Positions 21,419 through 32,705 of a stretch of DNA of 64,000 nucleotides are shown piece by piece (the first letter of the stretch is position 1; the number at the start of each line of letters is the position of its first letter). Source of the DNA: Entoloma clypeatum (taxonomy: Eukaryota > Basidiomycota > Agaricomycetes > Agaricales > Entolomataceae). The DNA lies in assembly GCA_963565915.1 (NCBI GenBank), contig OY751485.1, positions 558,001 through 622,000 of the forward strand. The letters are read 5' to 3'. The notes beneath the pieces are model-generated. The model made no database searches and was not told the origin of the DNA. It saw nothing but the letters and a program-made list of their open reading frames with translations. Made by a program: the position numbers and the translations under genes.

Positions 21419-24400
21419 ATGTCTACCTCTCGCTCCGCCCTTGACTCCATCGTCGTCTTTGACGGCATTGACTATCAAAGTTGGGCCGAGAAGATGAAGT
21501 CCTACCTCCTCCATCAAGGAGTCTGGCGCCTCGTATCCGGTGACGTTGAGCGCCCCACTATCGAGGACTTCACCGTCACGGTCTCCACTCCTGCCTCTGC
21601 CACCTCGACGTCTGCAACCCAGCCTCCGGTCATCACCGTCACCGTCGACCAGCCCGCCTTCCACAAAGAAAGGAAGACCTGGATCAGGGACGACGACATG
21701 GCCTTCGGTTCCATCCGCCTCAAGGTCTCCGAAGCCATCAGGAGGCACATCAAAGACGCCAAGACCTCGAAGGAAGCCTGGGCGATACTGAAGGACGCAT
21801 ATTCAAAGGTCTCCCCCGCCACCATTTTTGGCGATTTCAAAGCTGCAGCCTCCTTCAAACTGTCTGGTCGGGACCCCGTGCCGGAAATCGAGCGCCTTGG
21901 ATCACTCTTTGCTCGTCTCAGCGACTCGAACTTCGTCGTGCCTGATCTCATGCAGGCTATGATCTTGGCAAGTGCCATTCCTGACGCCTGGTTGTCTCTC
22001 TCCACCACCCTCTTTCAGGTCTACGACGCCGACGACTTCACATGGCAGGCGGTCGCCGACAGCATCGTCTCAGAGTACAGGCGCAAGTACGCGATTGGGT
22101 CTACTCGGGCGTCCAACGAGCAGGCCCGGAAAATTTCTGGGACTAAGCGAAAGGGGCAAGACCCCAAATGGGAAAAGCAGACAGCGCCGAGTACCTCGCG
22201 TAACAATGCTGATGAGCAGCCTAACTCGACCGACCCAAGTACCGCTTCTGAAAAGAAGAAGGGAAAAGGACGATGGCGCAACCAGAAGAAACGCGCCAAC
22301 AACGCCGACAACGACTCCGACCATGCCGAGGAAATGGTTGAATTCATCGCACCAGCTTTTGAGCACACCCCTCGTTGTCCTGCTCCTTGTCCCCTTCCTC
22401 CTCGTCAATGTGCTCCTTGCCCTCTCCCTCCTCATCATGCACCTGCCTTCACCACTATAACGGGCCACGGGAAAACTACAAGTACCGCGCAGCCTGAGTC
22501 GGAGAAAATGCAGTCGCTCCTGCAACGCATGAACCCTCCTCCTTCCCAGTACACCGGGCTTCCTTCTGGAAAGCCGTCAGTGTGGAAAAAGAACGAAAGG
22601 GTGCGAAAGCTCGCCCGAGAGATCGGCGCACAACCCTCTGGATCGAACCTTCGTATCCTAGATACCATCATTCCTGACATCGACGAAAGGCTGGCTAAAC
22701 AGCGTCGCGTAGCCCCGTCGATAGAAGAATCGCTGAAGATGATGGACATCGACCAGGAACGAATGGGGCCGGATGTGTTTGAGGACGAGATAGAACTTGA
22801 CGGTTCGTCGAAACCCTTTCTTAAACCTTACCAATTGCGGAAAGCTAACAATACCTCTCAACAGACGTATGACATAATAGCCAGTACCAGTACAGAATGC
22901 GTAGATCACTTTAGCAGTGATTTACATAAAAAATATATTAAACATTTTGCTTCTTGTACACATTGTAAGGAAAAAGAACGCGCGCAATGGATATTAGATT
23001 CCGGCGCCTCTTTACACTTCACCTATGAGTTTAAGGACTTCGCATATTATAGACCTCTCACGGTCAAGCGATTCGTCCAAACTGCAGCCAAAGGGAAGAA
23101 ACTGGAAATTCTTGGAGTTGGGGCCATTCCAGTACGGCACACCCTAAATGGGGAAGTTAAAACCCATCTTCTCAGACCGGTGTTCTACATTCCGGACATG
23201 GACACACGCTTATTGTCCCTAGGCGTCTTCCTTAACCATGGTTACAAAGTAGACGGGACTTGTGGAGAAATCAACATCTCCAAAGGGCTGAGCAAAATCC
23301 AGTTTTCGCCCCACATCCTTGGTCAAACCATTTACTGGTTAGACACTGAAATACGCTATGATCAGATCCATGCGATCTCAAGCGAAATCACTGTCGAAAC
23401 ATGGCACAAGCGTCTTGGTCACCCAAACGATCAAGCACTCCGAAAGATTCCCACCAGTACCAAAGGGGTACCTGAAACACTAGTACGTGAGAAATCACAG
23501 GAAAGTTGCACAGGCTGCCTCAAAGGGAAAATGCCGAATCAGTCATATCCAAATTCGATAACAAGGGCAACAAAAACCTTTGATCTGATCCATTCCGATC
23601 TTAAACAAATATCCACGGCATCATACCACAAATATAAATATTTCCTTACGTTTTTGGACGATTTTTCATCCCACGTCTGGGTCGTCTTGCTTAGGAAAAA
23701 ATCGGATGCTGTCATGGCACTACGACAATTCCTTGCGATGATCCAGAATCAATTCGCCGCCACTCCTAAGAAATGGCGAGTTGATGGAGGTGGAGAATTT
23801 AACGAATACAAGGATGTACTTGCCGATCATGGAATTCTGATCGACGTCACGCTCCCATATCAGCACCAACAGAACGGTCGAGCAGAACGGATAAATCGAA
23901 CCCTGTGGGAGAAATCTCAGGCCTTGCGCTTCGACGCGTGCTTACCACCTATGTGGTGGGAATTCTGTTTGGAACATGCAGCTTTTCTCTACAACAGAAC
24001 CCCCATGCAGCGTCTCGAATGGAATACCCCTTACTTCAGGGTGACCAATGAGATCCCCGATATGTCAAGCATCAGAGTCTTCGGATGTCAGGCATATGTG
24101 TATATCCCAAAAGAAAAACATAGAAATTCCCTGGAATCTAGATCTCGATTGATGATTTATCTTGGATCAAAGCCAGGGGTCAAAGGATACCGTTTCATGG
24201 ATCCTGAGACTAATACAATTTTCATGGGTGGGAAAGCTATCTTTGATGAAAGCAAGTACCCTAGATGCCACATCGACCCTTTGCCAGAGAACCATCCAGA
24301 AATGGAAAACCCAGAACCGGCTGATGAGTTTGAGGACCTCATCCCTGGAAACGATGACAATGACAGTCATTACGAAAAACCTCACGACCCTGTTACCACT

Positions 24401-26209
24401 GGACAGGATCACCCTGAATGAGACGATGATTTGCCGTGTAGCGAACCCAATGACGAGCCACGAGTACCCACTCCAGAGCCCGAGCAAGTACCAGATCGAC
24501 CGATCAGGGAACGACGAGTTCGGAGAATGCCAGACAGCATCTATGGGGAAGACACCCCTGCTTCTGATCTTGAAAAAATGGATCGAAGACGTAGATTGGG
24601 CGGCCAAACGGCATGGATGAACGATCTCCTAATGGAGGCAATCTCCATCCAAGTAGGCATCATCGAAATGTCACACAAAGACATATACTCTCTTCCGAAC
24701 AAAGAAGATTGGTATGCGGCAGAACGAAAAGAGCTAGACATGCTCAAAAGCCGCGGGGTGATCACGGAGTTAGTACCCCTACCTACAGGGAGGAAAGCTC
24801 TAAGGAACAAATGGGTTTACAATGAAAAATCCGACGGGCGTTTGAAAGCGCGCCTTGTTGCAAAAGGTTTCTCACAGGTAGAAGGGATTGACTTCGATCA
24901 GATCTTCTCACCAGTAGTGAGATACGAGACCGTCCGGTTAATTCTGGCATTGACAGCCCTTGAAGGGTGGTTCATGACACTCTTGGACGTCTCAGCAGCC
25001 TTCCTCTATGGAACACTCCGTGAGGTAATTTACATGCGACAGCCTGAGGGCTACATAGTAAAAGGGAAAGAGAACCTCGTGTACCGACTATACAAAGCCC
25101 TATACGGACTCAAGCAGGCCGCATTAGCCTGGTGGAGGGAACTCGATTCCTCCATGAAAAAGCTCGGCTTTGCCCGGCTTCACTCCGATGCGGGAGTTTT
25201 CATTCACACAAGTACCAAAGGGGAAACTGTGATCGCCGTCATTTATGTCGATGACTCTGCTTTTCTCGGCACAAACCGGGAATACACGCTGGAAAAGAAG
25301 AAGGCCTTCATGACAACATGGGAATGTAGGGACCTAGGCCACCTAGTCCCTGATGGGGAACCAAAAGAATTTCTCTCTATCCAAATAAGGCAACGTGGGA
25401 AGAGGATCTTCATTGATCAAGTACCCTACCTTGAGAAAATTCTCGCATGCATGGGGATGAGCGAATCTAATGCCACCCATACCCCACTCCCGACGGGCTA
25501 CAAACCCATGAAGTCTGAAGATGAACCCAATGCGGAACTCAGATCCAAGTACCAATCCGTCATCGGGTCACTATTGTACTTAATGATCGGGACAAGACCC
25601 GACATTTGTTTCGCCGTAATCAAAATGTCCCAATTTTCCGCAAACCCTACCAAATGCCATTTAGAAGTGGCAAGGGATATTTGCAGGTATTTGAAGGCGA
25701 CAAAAAATTACGCGATCATGTACGATGGTGATTCTGGGAAAGGAATCTACGCATTCACAGACTCCGATTGGGCGTCAGACGAAAACACCAGGAAGTCCAC
25801 CACTGGTTACTTCGTATCGCTGGCATCTGGAGCAGTAACATGGGTTTCATCGGCGCAAAAAACCATTGCCCTCTCTTCCACGGAAGCAGAATACATGGCG
25901 CTATCAGATTGCAGTCGCGCAGTGACATGGCTTAGAAGCATGCTTGCCGAACTTGGGATGCAGATCGGATCAGTCCCGATCTATGGAGATAACAATGGCT
26001 CCGTCTTTATCGCATCCAATCCTGTAACTGAAAAGCGGTCCAAGCACATTGACGTGCAATTCCACTTCGTCAGAGAAAAAGTATCTGAAGGCATCATTAC
26101 GGTCGAATTCATCGAAGGAGTGAATAACCCTGCAGACCTTTTAACTAAGAATCTGGGGAAAGTCCTCTTTAGCAAGTTTATCCCGTACTTCGGATTACTT
26201 AAAAACTAG
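21419..26209 (+). pseudogene. Cop-1 Gag-Pol polyprotein with one stop codon
   Basis: The start at 21419 (MSTSRSALDS) is shared with the other two copies; an upstream in-frame ATG at 21389 is specific to this one. Order: UBN2-like Gag (about 1-260), basic/proline-rich linker, aspartic protease (ILDSGAS, residue about 526), and integrase HX4H-CX2C finger (WHKRLGHP...CTGC, about 662-700). The integrase core follows, with D, D and E in HSDLK, DGGGEF and GRAERIN, then reverse transcriptase with YVDD (about 1276) and RNase H (TDSDWAS, SSTEAEY, GDNNGS). About 1596 codons in all. A TGA at 24419-24421 replaces a Ser codon kept in Cop-2 and Cop-3, between integrase and RT. Otherwise it is intact, so this copy is inactive by one base. 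Confidence 0.93.
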
Positions 26210-26274
26210 ACGAAAGAGTACCTATATGGGAAAAAGCAAGATGTATTTAGAAGTATGTACTAAATATGGGGGGG

Positions 26275-26583
26275 TGTTGAAACTTTTCCATCACGTAAAT
26301 TAGATTAGATTAGATTATATCACGTGACCTTTACACATCTTCGATTACATACTTATTTGGTTGGTACAAACAGTAGTACGGTATATAAGACCAGGAAACT
26401 GTCAATATCAACAAGTTGTCTCTTGACTCTTAACCAGCTCCATCGCTCTCACCAGCCTCAACCGCTCTCACCAGCCTTATCCCTCCAAACCATGTAAGTG
26501 ACCATAGCGGTATCGTAGAGTACTTCCACTGTAGCTATGTTGCTCAGTACGCCTGTGGCTAGCGCCCAGGTGGAACTTCAACA
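26275..26583 (+). repeat. Cop-1 3' LTR
   Basis: Same length as the 5' LTR and nearly identical; preceded by ATGGGGGGG. Confidence 0.93.
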
Positions 26584-28280
26584 GAAGTCAAACAATATTC
26601 TAGGGCCAGTTTTACTTGCAAATCGAGACAATGCAGCAGTTCTGGCTGAAATTTCTCCTACTCAGAACATTGTTACACCAGCACAAGAACGTGCTTTTGA
26701 AATGACTGCAGGTGGTGGAATAAAAGCAACACAACTAGCTGGAGCTGTATTCAACCACAAAGATGATAAGAAGGGTCATCACAATACCTTTCGCTTTTGG
26801 TGGACAGCACATATTGGTTCTCAATTCACTTTTTCTGATACATCCAACACTTGATTTGGATCTCATTGTGATGCTGCAGGTGTTCTTTTGGAGCATTTGC
26901 AGGACTTTCGCAATTATCTTGACTTTGCAATTAAAAAAAAGCAAACTGGAAAACCAAGCCATATGGAAAAGAATCTATGGAATGCTCTTCACGACATACC
27001 AACTCTTACAGAACTTGCAGTTCTTGCTCTGTATGCTCAATCAATCTCAGCTCCATATATGTGTGTTGTCCGCGCACCAGATGGAAAAACCAATATGCTG
27101 GATCTTGGTCCATTTCATCAGAAAGTACTTGATCACATCCAGACTATTATCAACAATCCAAATCTTCTACTTGGTGATAATGCCTCATTTGAAACGGGCA
27201 CACTTGATGGATTGTCTTGGCAGTCACCTGGAATATTTCAGGCCATTCAGAATTTGAAATCTCAGTTTATCTATCTTCGGCCTCTCCTTGTTCAATTTTT
27301 CCAGGGAGCTGCAGATACCTGGAAGCGCTTTACCTCTGAATTTGCACCTGGTGGCCTAATTGATGAATCCACACCAGATGAGAGGGATTTGGCCTGGATG
27401 CCTGCCACAAATGATGAGAATGAGGGTGCTTTGGGATCATTCCAAGTTCTTATATGGAGCCAACCATAGTTTACAGTCCTCCATTACAATGCACAACGGA
27501 TGTTTGAATGAAACGAAACTCAAGCATTTATGGCTGCAAAGTTTACTCAGCCTGAAGATTACAAGTTTATTCATAAGGAGGCCCAAAAAATTGGACAAGA
27601 AACGAAAGGAGGAAATTGTTGCTTTTGCTGAGGAAAAAATTGAAAAACAAGCAGTAGCTGCAAAACGCAGGCAGGACAGAAAAAATCAAATTGCATCCTT
27701 AGATCTTGTTTTGGACAAGGAGAAGGTGAAAAAGCTTGCTGGTCAGCGCCTTGCTGATCAGATTGCTGCATTCAAAGCAGCAGGAGCTCCAAATTTCCAG
27801 GGAGTTACTTATAAAAAAGCTGATGAAAAACGGGCAGCTTTGGAAATGGCAGTTGCAATGTATGATAGAGGAGAGTGGGATCCATTAAACAGAGAAGATG
27901 ATGTGGGAGAAATTTTTGATTTTGATATAATGGAAGATGCTGAAGGAGAGGATTGGGAAGATGCTAATTCTGATGCTGACACTTGAGAGGACATGATTAG
28001 AATCATTATACTTTTTCTTTTGCTAAATTCACCTCAATTGCACCCCATATATTACATATAATATATATAGAATCTACTTAATAAATTCTCTCTCATTGTG
28101 ATACTGCTTGAAAAGTAACAATCTGGCTAAAGCAGTATAACAGCCTGTGATCATTTTACTACACTCTTTTCCAAACTATCTTAACCTCAAATTCACCTGA
28201 TATATTACAGGTGATAGCTATAGAAGCCCCCAGATATGCTACATGCAGTTAGAATTATCAGGAGGGAGTGAGGGAGCCTG

Positions 28281-28369
28281 GTTTTCAGCTGGGTCAGTAT
28301 ATGTGACGGAATCTGTCACAGGGCGTTATGTCACGTCTTTCCATGACTCTGAGGTGTTGCCCACCCCCA
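28281..28369 (-). repeat. DT-1 right terminal inverted repeat
   Basis: Ends GTTGCCCACCCCCA, followed by the second CTTGGAA at 28370-28376. Confidence 0.75.
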
Positions 28370-28376
28370 CTTGGAA

Positions 28377-28704
28377 AGGTTTTGTTTGGCTCACAAAAAG
28401 TTATGCACAAGAGAAAACCACACCAAAAAAAAAAAAAAAAAAAATGTGCACAAAAAAAAGAGAACCACGTGCCTACCAGCTCATGCATCGTTCTTGTTCA
28501 GCAGTCATGGATCAGCTGAGACACCAAGCTGCCGACCAGGTCCATTGGCAAGATCAAGTCTATGAAAGTCTCCCCGGAATGTAAGATTCTCATCAGGAAT
28601 GCAGAATGAGCATATTTATATAGAGGCTATCTTGTTGGTATGTTCTGCTCGGTTTCTCGTCACGCTCAGGCCTTCTGTCAGATATGAAGGACATAATGGC
28701 TCTT
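28377..28704. other. Intergenic, with A-rich run
   Basis: A poly(A) run at about 28424-28443 and an A7 run at 28452 are the only features. The 113-codon frame through them is low-complexity and rejected. Confidence 0.6.
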
Positions 28705-28717
28705 GATCCCCATCCAG

Positions 28718-30003
28718 GCCTCATCACCCTTAACAAGGTGTTTGACGCCAACATCTGCTCCAACAAATCCGCCGTCATTGTCACTGACGCGGCAGTTCCC
28801 TCCCTCACGTCGGGCCACCAAGCTGTTGCAGCCTGGGAAACCTGGCACAAGGGGCACTCCATCGACAAAGATTGGGCGGCCGGCGGCCTCGCAGTCTCTG
28901 ATGACACTGAAACCTTAGCTATCGGACACGGGTTCTCGAACCTGGTCAGTCTGCTAGGGGGTCTCTCTCAACTGGAAGTAATCCATATTTTCACTGACTC
29001 TGTCAACGCCATTCGGCGCGCCACAGACCCGGATCTCCACTCCTCGCAGGCAACTGCGCTCGCTATCATCAGTAACCTGATTCCTTGGTTTGAGGAACCC
29101 GGTCTGAATTCCAAGATCATCTTTCACCATGTCCCCGATTGTTCGGACCATGGATTCGAACCCCACCGTGCAGTGCATGACTTTGCCTCCTCGATTCGCA
29201 TTGAGTGTGGTGAGTCGGCCTCCAGATCCCTTGACTTCAACACGAAGCAATTCACGGATGACATGCTCGGTGACTGGGACAATCTGTACCAGTCCCCCAA
29301 GTATGTTGGCCGACACTATCAATTCCCGAGATCATGCGTCAGACGCCAAGACCACGCTCGGGCCAAACATATGAAGCCGTCCCATCTCAAGGGCGGTACA
29401 TGGCTTAAGGATGTGGGTCACTCCCAATCCCTCACGGCACAAATGGTCCGCGGCCTCACCAGCCACGCCCCAATTGGCCACTATAGACATAGGTTCAACA
29501 TCGGTGACAAAGTTGAACAATGCGACTGTGGTCTGGGGTCCGTTGAGGACTTCGCCCACGTTTTCTACAAATGTCTGCACCACCCCACCAGGCCACCAGA
29601 CATGCCCACCTTCTCGAGGAACTCCCCCACCTGGGACGTCTTCGGGAAATTTATCATGGATAACCCAGGGGCATTTGCCTTCCGGGATTGTCCAACGCCC
29701 AACACAACCGTTGGCGGTAGTTGCGTGGTAGCGCGCTGGGTTCAAAGGGGTGCAGCCCCCTCTGGCAAGCGAACGCGATCGAAGGATAAGAACCGCACAG
29801 GCGCTTCTTTGGGGGGCAGGGCGCAGACACCCCCCAGCGCCGCTAACGGCCAACCTCACAAGGTTGGAGTGCTCTTGTATCGCGCGGCCGAATATTCGGG
29901 TGCGCATACTAACGCGTTTGTTTATAACAAACTCCCCCGTCCTGGCGCGAGGACTCAACAGCTCGATGGAGCTTTGCGCCGCTTGTTCTTCTTGCGTACG
30001 TAG
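28718..30003 (+). pseudogene. LINE-1a ORF2 fragment: RNase H and C-terminal zinc motif
   Basis: The open frame carries an RNase H domain: VTDAAV (first Asp), GGLAVSDDTETLAIGHGF region, HIFTDSVNAIRR (Asp) and the HHVPDCSDHGFEPH segment. A C-terminal reverse-transcriptase-associated zinc motif follows (CDCGLGSVEDFAHVFYKC then H). The tail to 30003 is basic and low-complexity. The frame reaches back to an ATG at 28684, but those bases belong to the target site, so the apparent start is accidental. Endonuclease and reverse transcriptase domains are lost. A shorter minus-strand relative lies at 47135-47723. Confidence 0.88.
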
Positions 30004-30077
30004 GTCCTCGGACCGATGTAGTTTACTCTATGTCAAGCGGACTGTACCCTTAGTATACCGCTATACAAATTGTTGAC

Positions 30078-30114
<37 letters not shown>
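28718..30114 (+). mobile_element. LINE-1a, 5'-truncated non-LTR retrotransposon
   Basis: A 36-base poly(A) tail (30079-30114) and a 13 bp direct repeat GATCCCCATCCAG (28705-28717 and 30115-30127) bracket the insertion, so the 5' truncation point is exactly 28718. The interior is the 3' part of a LINE ORF plus a 75-base 3' UTR. Confidence 0.92.
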
Positions 30115-30116
<2 letters not shown>

Positions 30117-30127
30117 TCCCCATCCAG

Positions 30128-30440
30128 TGCGTAGCCCCCGCTATGTTTTTCTTTTCTCCAATATGTTTTTTGTCCTCTGGTATTTTTTTTTTTCTCTGCC
30201 ATGTCTTTTTTTACCTGCCACTTTTTTTTTCCCACACATTCATTTAAGCAGATTTCACATATTTAGGTGTGCATTGAGAAATCACTCTTCTTCAAATTGT
30301 CTTCAAAGTCTTGCTTTTTCATCAATTCATCGACTTTTTGGTGTTGTCAACTTCTTTTTAATTTTGTCCAATGGGGTCCTTCATATATAAGGCTATATAA
30401 TGGACAGTGGGATTTTCTCAGATATTATATTTCCTTATAA
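30128..30440. other. T-rich intergenic stretch
   Basis: Many T runs and CCATGT/CTGCCA words; no gene seen. Confidence 0.5.
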
Positions 30441-30775
30441 ACATCTGATAATCTCTGGTAATCCTCACCTATAGGATATAGCCTTATCAGAATCTCTTCA
30501 ATTTCCTGATGCCTGTAATCAGTTGATGCATATGCAGGCATACTGTACTATTACGACCGTAGGTTCACATAATGCTTAACGCTGATTTTTTTTTGACCCC
30601 AGAAATAATTTTTTCTCAATTTATCCGAATTTTGGGGATTTGTTGGAAAAACTTTTTGGTCACGTGAATGAACCTATGGTCGTAATAGTACAGTAATCGG
30701 AAGTTGGCATCAAGTAATTGTCTGTTTTTCTTTTCCGATTTGCACTTTAAAGCCTACTTCGTTTTCCAATCCTTC
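30440..30775 (-). pseudogene. PIF1-like helicase, C-terminal piece (split by MITE)
   Basis: Read on the minus strand, the sequence continues the helicase broken by Gyp-B: EGLENEVGFKVQIGKEKQTI from 30775, then, across the MITE at 30543-30693, QLPI joins to PAYASTDYRHQ. This corresponds to the (L/F)PITPAYAFTDYRSQGQT block of fungal PIF1-type helicases. The Q of the expected QGQT is altered, and stops follow. It is the 3' part of the fragment at 40357-40770. Confidence 0.65.
30543..30693. mobile_element. 151 bp MITE with 24 bp TIRs
   Basis: CTGTACTATTACGACC at the left and GGTCGTAATAGTACAG at the right, extended by TAGGTTCA-type matches, are inverted repeats. Both ends are flanked by TA. Removing the MITE and one TA restores the helicase frame. 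Confidence 0.88.
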
Positions 30776-30780
30776 CAAGT

Positions 30781-31323
30781 TGTTACGGCGATAGCCTACA
30801 ATTAGTACAAGGTCCTAGTCACGTGGGTTCATACTGTTTCCACACAAGTCCCTCGGTAGGCCGACTTGTTCAAGATCAGCAAGTTCCTCAGAAGGACGAC
30901 TCAGTTCAGGGTCTGGCAGAGCTAAGTCCTCGCAAGGCACTTAGTTGGAGAGCGTTCGAAGAATAGACAAGTAAGTGTTGTATGCCTAGGTCAAGCTAAG
31001 GACCTCTACTCTAAGGTTACAGGTCTTATATACGTTATCCTATGGCTATAAATAAGATGGTGCTGCGCAGGGGCTAAATAGGCCATTGGTTAGATAGATG
31101 TTTCAAGGAGGCTGTGGCATAGGAGTCAGAGATAAGGCCTCAAGGCCGTGAGTCAGAGATAACAAGTGGAAATATATCTAAAAGGGGAATCGTCCAAGTC
31201 GATGTGAGTCATAGCGCTGATAGGGGGAACACGTGTCCCAGGGTTGTCGGAGTTAAGTGAAACAGGGTCAAGGGTCAAGGGGTCGTGTGAAGGTGCATAG
31301 GAAGAGGGCAAAAAAGTGTAACA
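30781..31323 (-). repeat. Gyp-B 3' LTR
   Basis: Matches 39809-40351 with a handful of substitutions and no length change. Confidence 0.92.
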
Positions 31324-31364
31324 TTACCCCCTGTTTATGCTTGAAGTCACCGGCTTCAATGTTT

Positions 31365-32245
31365 TCAAGTTGCCATGTTGTGCATGGCATCGTCGTCAAA
31401 TTCGTATGGCTCGCCCTCGAGGTCTGCGTAGCCAGAGCCAAGACACTCATAGGTATAATGTCCGGGCGGTTTCTTTTCACACTTCTCGCACAAATAGAAT
31501 GTGCACTGACACTCAATGTGTCCTTTAGCTCCGCACAAGCCACACTGGCGTCCTTTGTCAATGTGTGGCCATCCTGCAGGACGGCGCCAAGGTCCGCTCG
31601 GAGAATGAGCGTGTCCATGTGTGTCAATCTCATAGCCAACACAATCGGGTTCATCGGTGAGGTCAATGGGGATCTGATATGAAGAACCATGCCCGAGTGG
31701 GACAGACATGATTGTGCGTACGGTTTTTCTTCTGGAGCGCTTAGCAACTCCAAGGGACAGTTTCTTTCCTTTCATGTCAGTCTTGACGCTGGAAAGGCTT
31801 TGGTTGCTGGTTAAGGGCGACATGGATTCGGCGGGGGAAGGGGGACTGGGTTAGGGATGGGGGTCGGTTCAGGGGTGGGTTCGGGTATGGGGACCACCGG
31901 GGTGGGAGATCTTGGGGCGGGATTTATGAGTGTGAGGTTGGGGTAGTTGGAGCATGTGGGGAATAGTCTTTCAAAAGGTCGGTAGACTCCTCTGTCTACT
32001 AAGAGATCGGCGTGATTGTCAATGAGGCAGGCGATAGAGGCAGAAGTGTTGTAATGGTACTCCCGGATAGCAATGAGTCCATATAATGCGTTGACCAGGA
32101 ACTGGTCTGTTTCGTCTTCAAGTCTTCCGAGGACGTTGTTCTCATCTTCAGGGTTGGTGAATAGGTTTAGGAGTCAGGACCGTCTGGTGTGTCTGTCGGT
32201 GTTGAAGTGCACTTCTTTGGGGGAGGCAATGTGGAGGTTGGACAT
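31365..32245 (-). pseudogene. Gyp-B post-pol ORF with Cys/His zinc motif
   Basis: The ATG at 32245 (MSNLHIASPKEVHF) begins a frame ending at 31365. The N-terminal half is helical (DQFLVNALYGLIAIREYHYN), the middle a Pro/Thr linker (PTPVVPIPEPTPEP). The C-terminal half has a zinc-knuckle-like array, CGLCGAKGHIECQC then CEKC and a further His/Cys pair. A TGA at 32174 (from a likely Trp codon) and a one-base shift near 31818 break it. The position after the chromodomain and before the 3' LTR, and a knuckle unlike that of Gag, suggest an accessory nucleic-acid-binding protein. I know no named family for it. Confidence 0.55.
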
Positions 32246-32284
32246 GGTGATGAGAGGATGTGGATTGTTGGGGTTCAAAGGTGG

Positions 32285-32705
32285 TGGGTCTGTTTTTGAA
32301 GACCCAGTGTTTCCTGAGCTCTTTTTAAGTTGGATTCTGGTTCCCACATGTTATCGCTTGATGGGTATCCCATCCACTTGACCAAATACTTGTACCCTCT
32401 GCCCTGTCACTTATGGGTAAGGATCACTTCCACTTTGTACTCATGTTCTCCTTCAATCAGATCAGGAGGTGGGTTGTGGAAGTTCGGTCCATGTGTGTCG
32501 TTAACAAGGAGGCATGGAAAACGGGGTGGATCTTCCATTGTTCTGGAAGTTTCAGCTTGTACGTCAGGGGCCCGAGCACCTCGGAAATGGTGAAGGGTCC
32601 TTCTCTTTTGGGTGCCAGCTTTCTGGAAGGATATCTGATTCAGAGGTTCTTTCCTTCTAGCCATACTTGTTCTCCTTTTCTGAACGGAGTGAAGCCCTCT
32701 GCTAT
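32285..32705 (-). pseudogene. Gyp-B integrase C-terminus and chromodomain
   Basis: Across frames the minus strand gives [17 protein letters not shown], then [19 protein letters not shown] and [13 protein letters not shown], the usual gypsy integrase end. A chromodomain follows (EHEYKVE, then RGYKYLVKWMGYPSSD and MWEPESNL, near 32290-32440). Two frame changes interrupt it. It follows directly from the integrase core at 35638-36360 once the composite insert is removed. Confidence 0.8.

Larger units (their letters stand above)
20742..26583 (+). mobile_element. Cop-1, complete Ty1/Copia element (5842 bp)
   Basis: Two 309 bp LTRs (20742-21050 and 26275-26583) flank a primer site, a single gag-pol frame and a G-rich polypurine tract (26266-26274). 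The element is bounded by the direct repeat GAAGT (20737-20741 and 26584-26588). The LTRs differ at one position I can see (CTTACCCC versus CTTATCCC), so the insertion is recent. It splits the DT-1 gene without disturbing its frame. Confidence 0.95.
19116..27986 (+). pseudogene. DT-1 transposase-like gene, interrupted by Cop-1
   Basis: The ATG at 19116 opens a long Glu/Ser/Arg-rich coiled coil (about residues 15-220). An HTH-like block follows (GNVSRRTVSRIL, near 19950), then a 50 nt GT-AG intron (20020-20069) and SADGTGHRNINY. Next are a long helical region and CHKDLNSV (20680). The frame resumes after Cop-1 at 26584 with NILGPVLLANRDN, then SHCDAAGVL (26860), PTLTELAVLALYAQ (27000), NDENEGALG (27411) and a Lys-rich, finally acidic tail. 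The D, D and E residues in SADGT, SHCDAA and NDENEGALG could form a DDE triad (inference). In-frame stops lie at 19776, 26852, 27467 and 27509, and a one-base shift lies in an A run near 27588. The family recurs in agaricomycetes as unnamed proteins, from memory. Confidence 0.62.
18335..28369 (+). mobile_element. DT-1, DNA transposon with unfamiliar transposase (about 4.2 kb before Cop-1 insertion)
   Basis: Left and right ends are inverted copies starting TGGGGGTGGGCAAC and ending inside with CTGACCCAGC, about 87 bases each (18335-18421 and 28281-28369). They are flanked by the 7 bp direct repeat CTTGGAA. A single large gene, split by Cop-1, occupies the interior. The combination of TIRs, a flanking duplication and an internal DDE-like gene shows a cut-and-paste transposon. 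I could not assign it to a superfamily from the ends or TSD length. Confidence 0.78.

Noticed and set aside
24157..24607. Antisense frames of 67-146 codons inside the Copia polyproteins
   Set aside because: They repeat in every copy simply because the sense gene is conserved; no splice structure or motif, unlike the Gyp-C antisense gene.
28243..28584. 113-codon frame with a poly-Lys run
   Set aside because: It spans the right end of DT-1 and an A-rich tract; low complexity.
28684..28717. ATG at 28684 as start of the LINE protein
   Set aside because: These bases are target DNA: GATCCCCATCCAG at 28705 is repeated after the poly(A) tail, so the insertion begins at 28718.
30070..30390. 106-codon frame starting with poly-Lys
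   Set aside because: It is a translation of the LINE poly(A) tail and T-rich flank.
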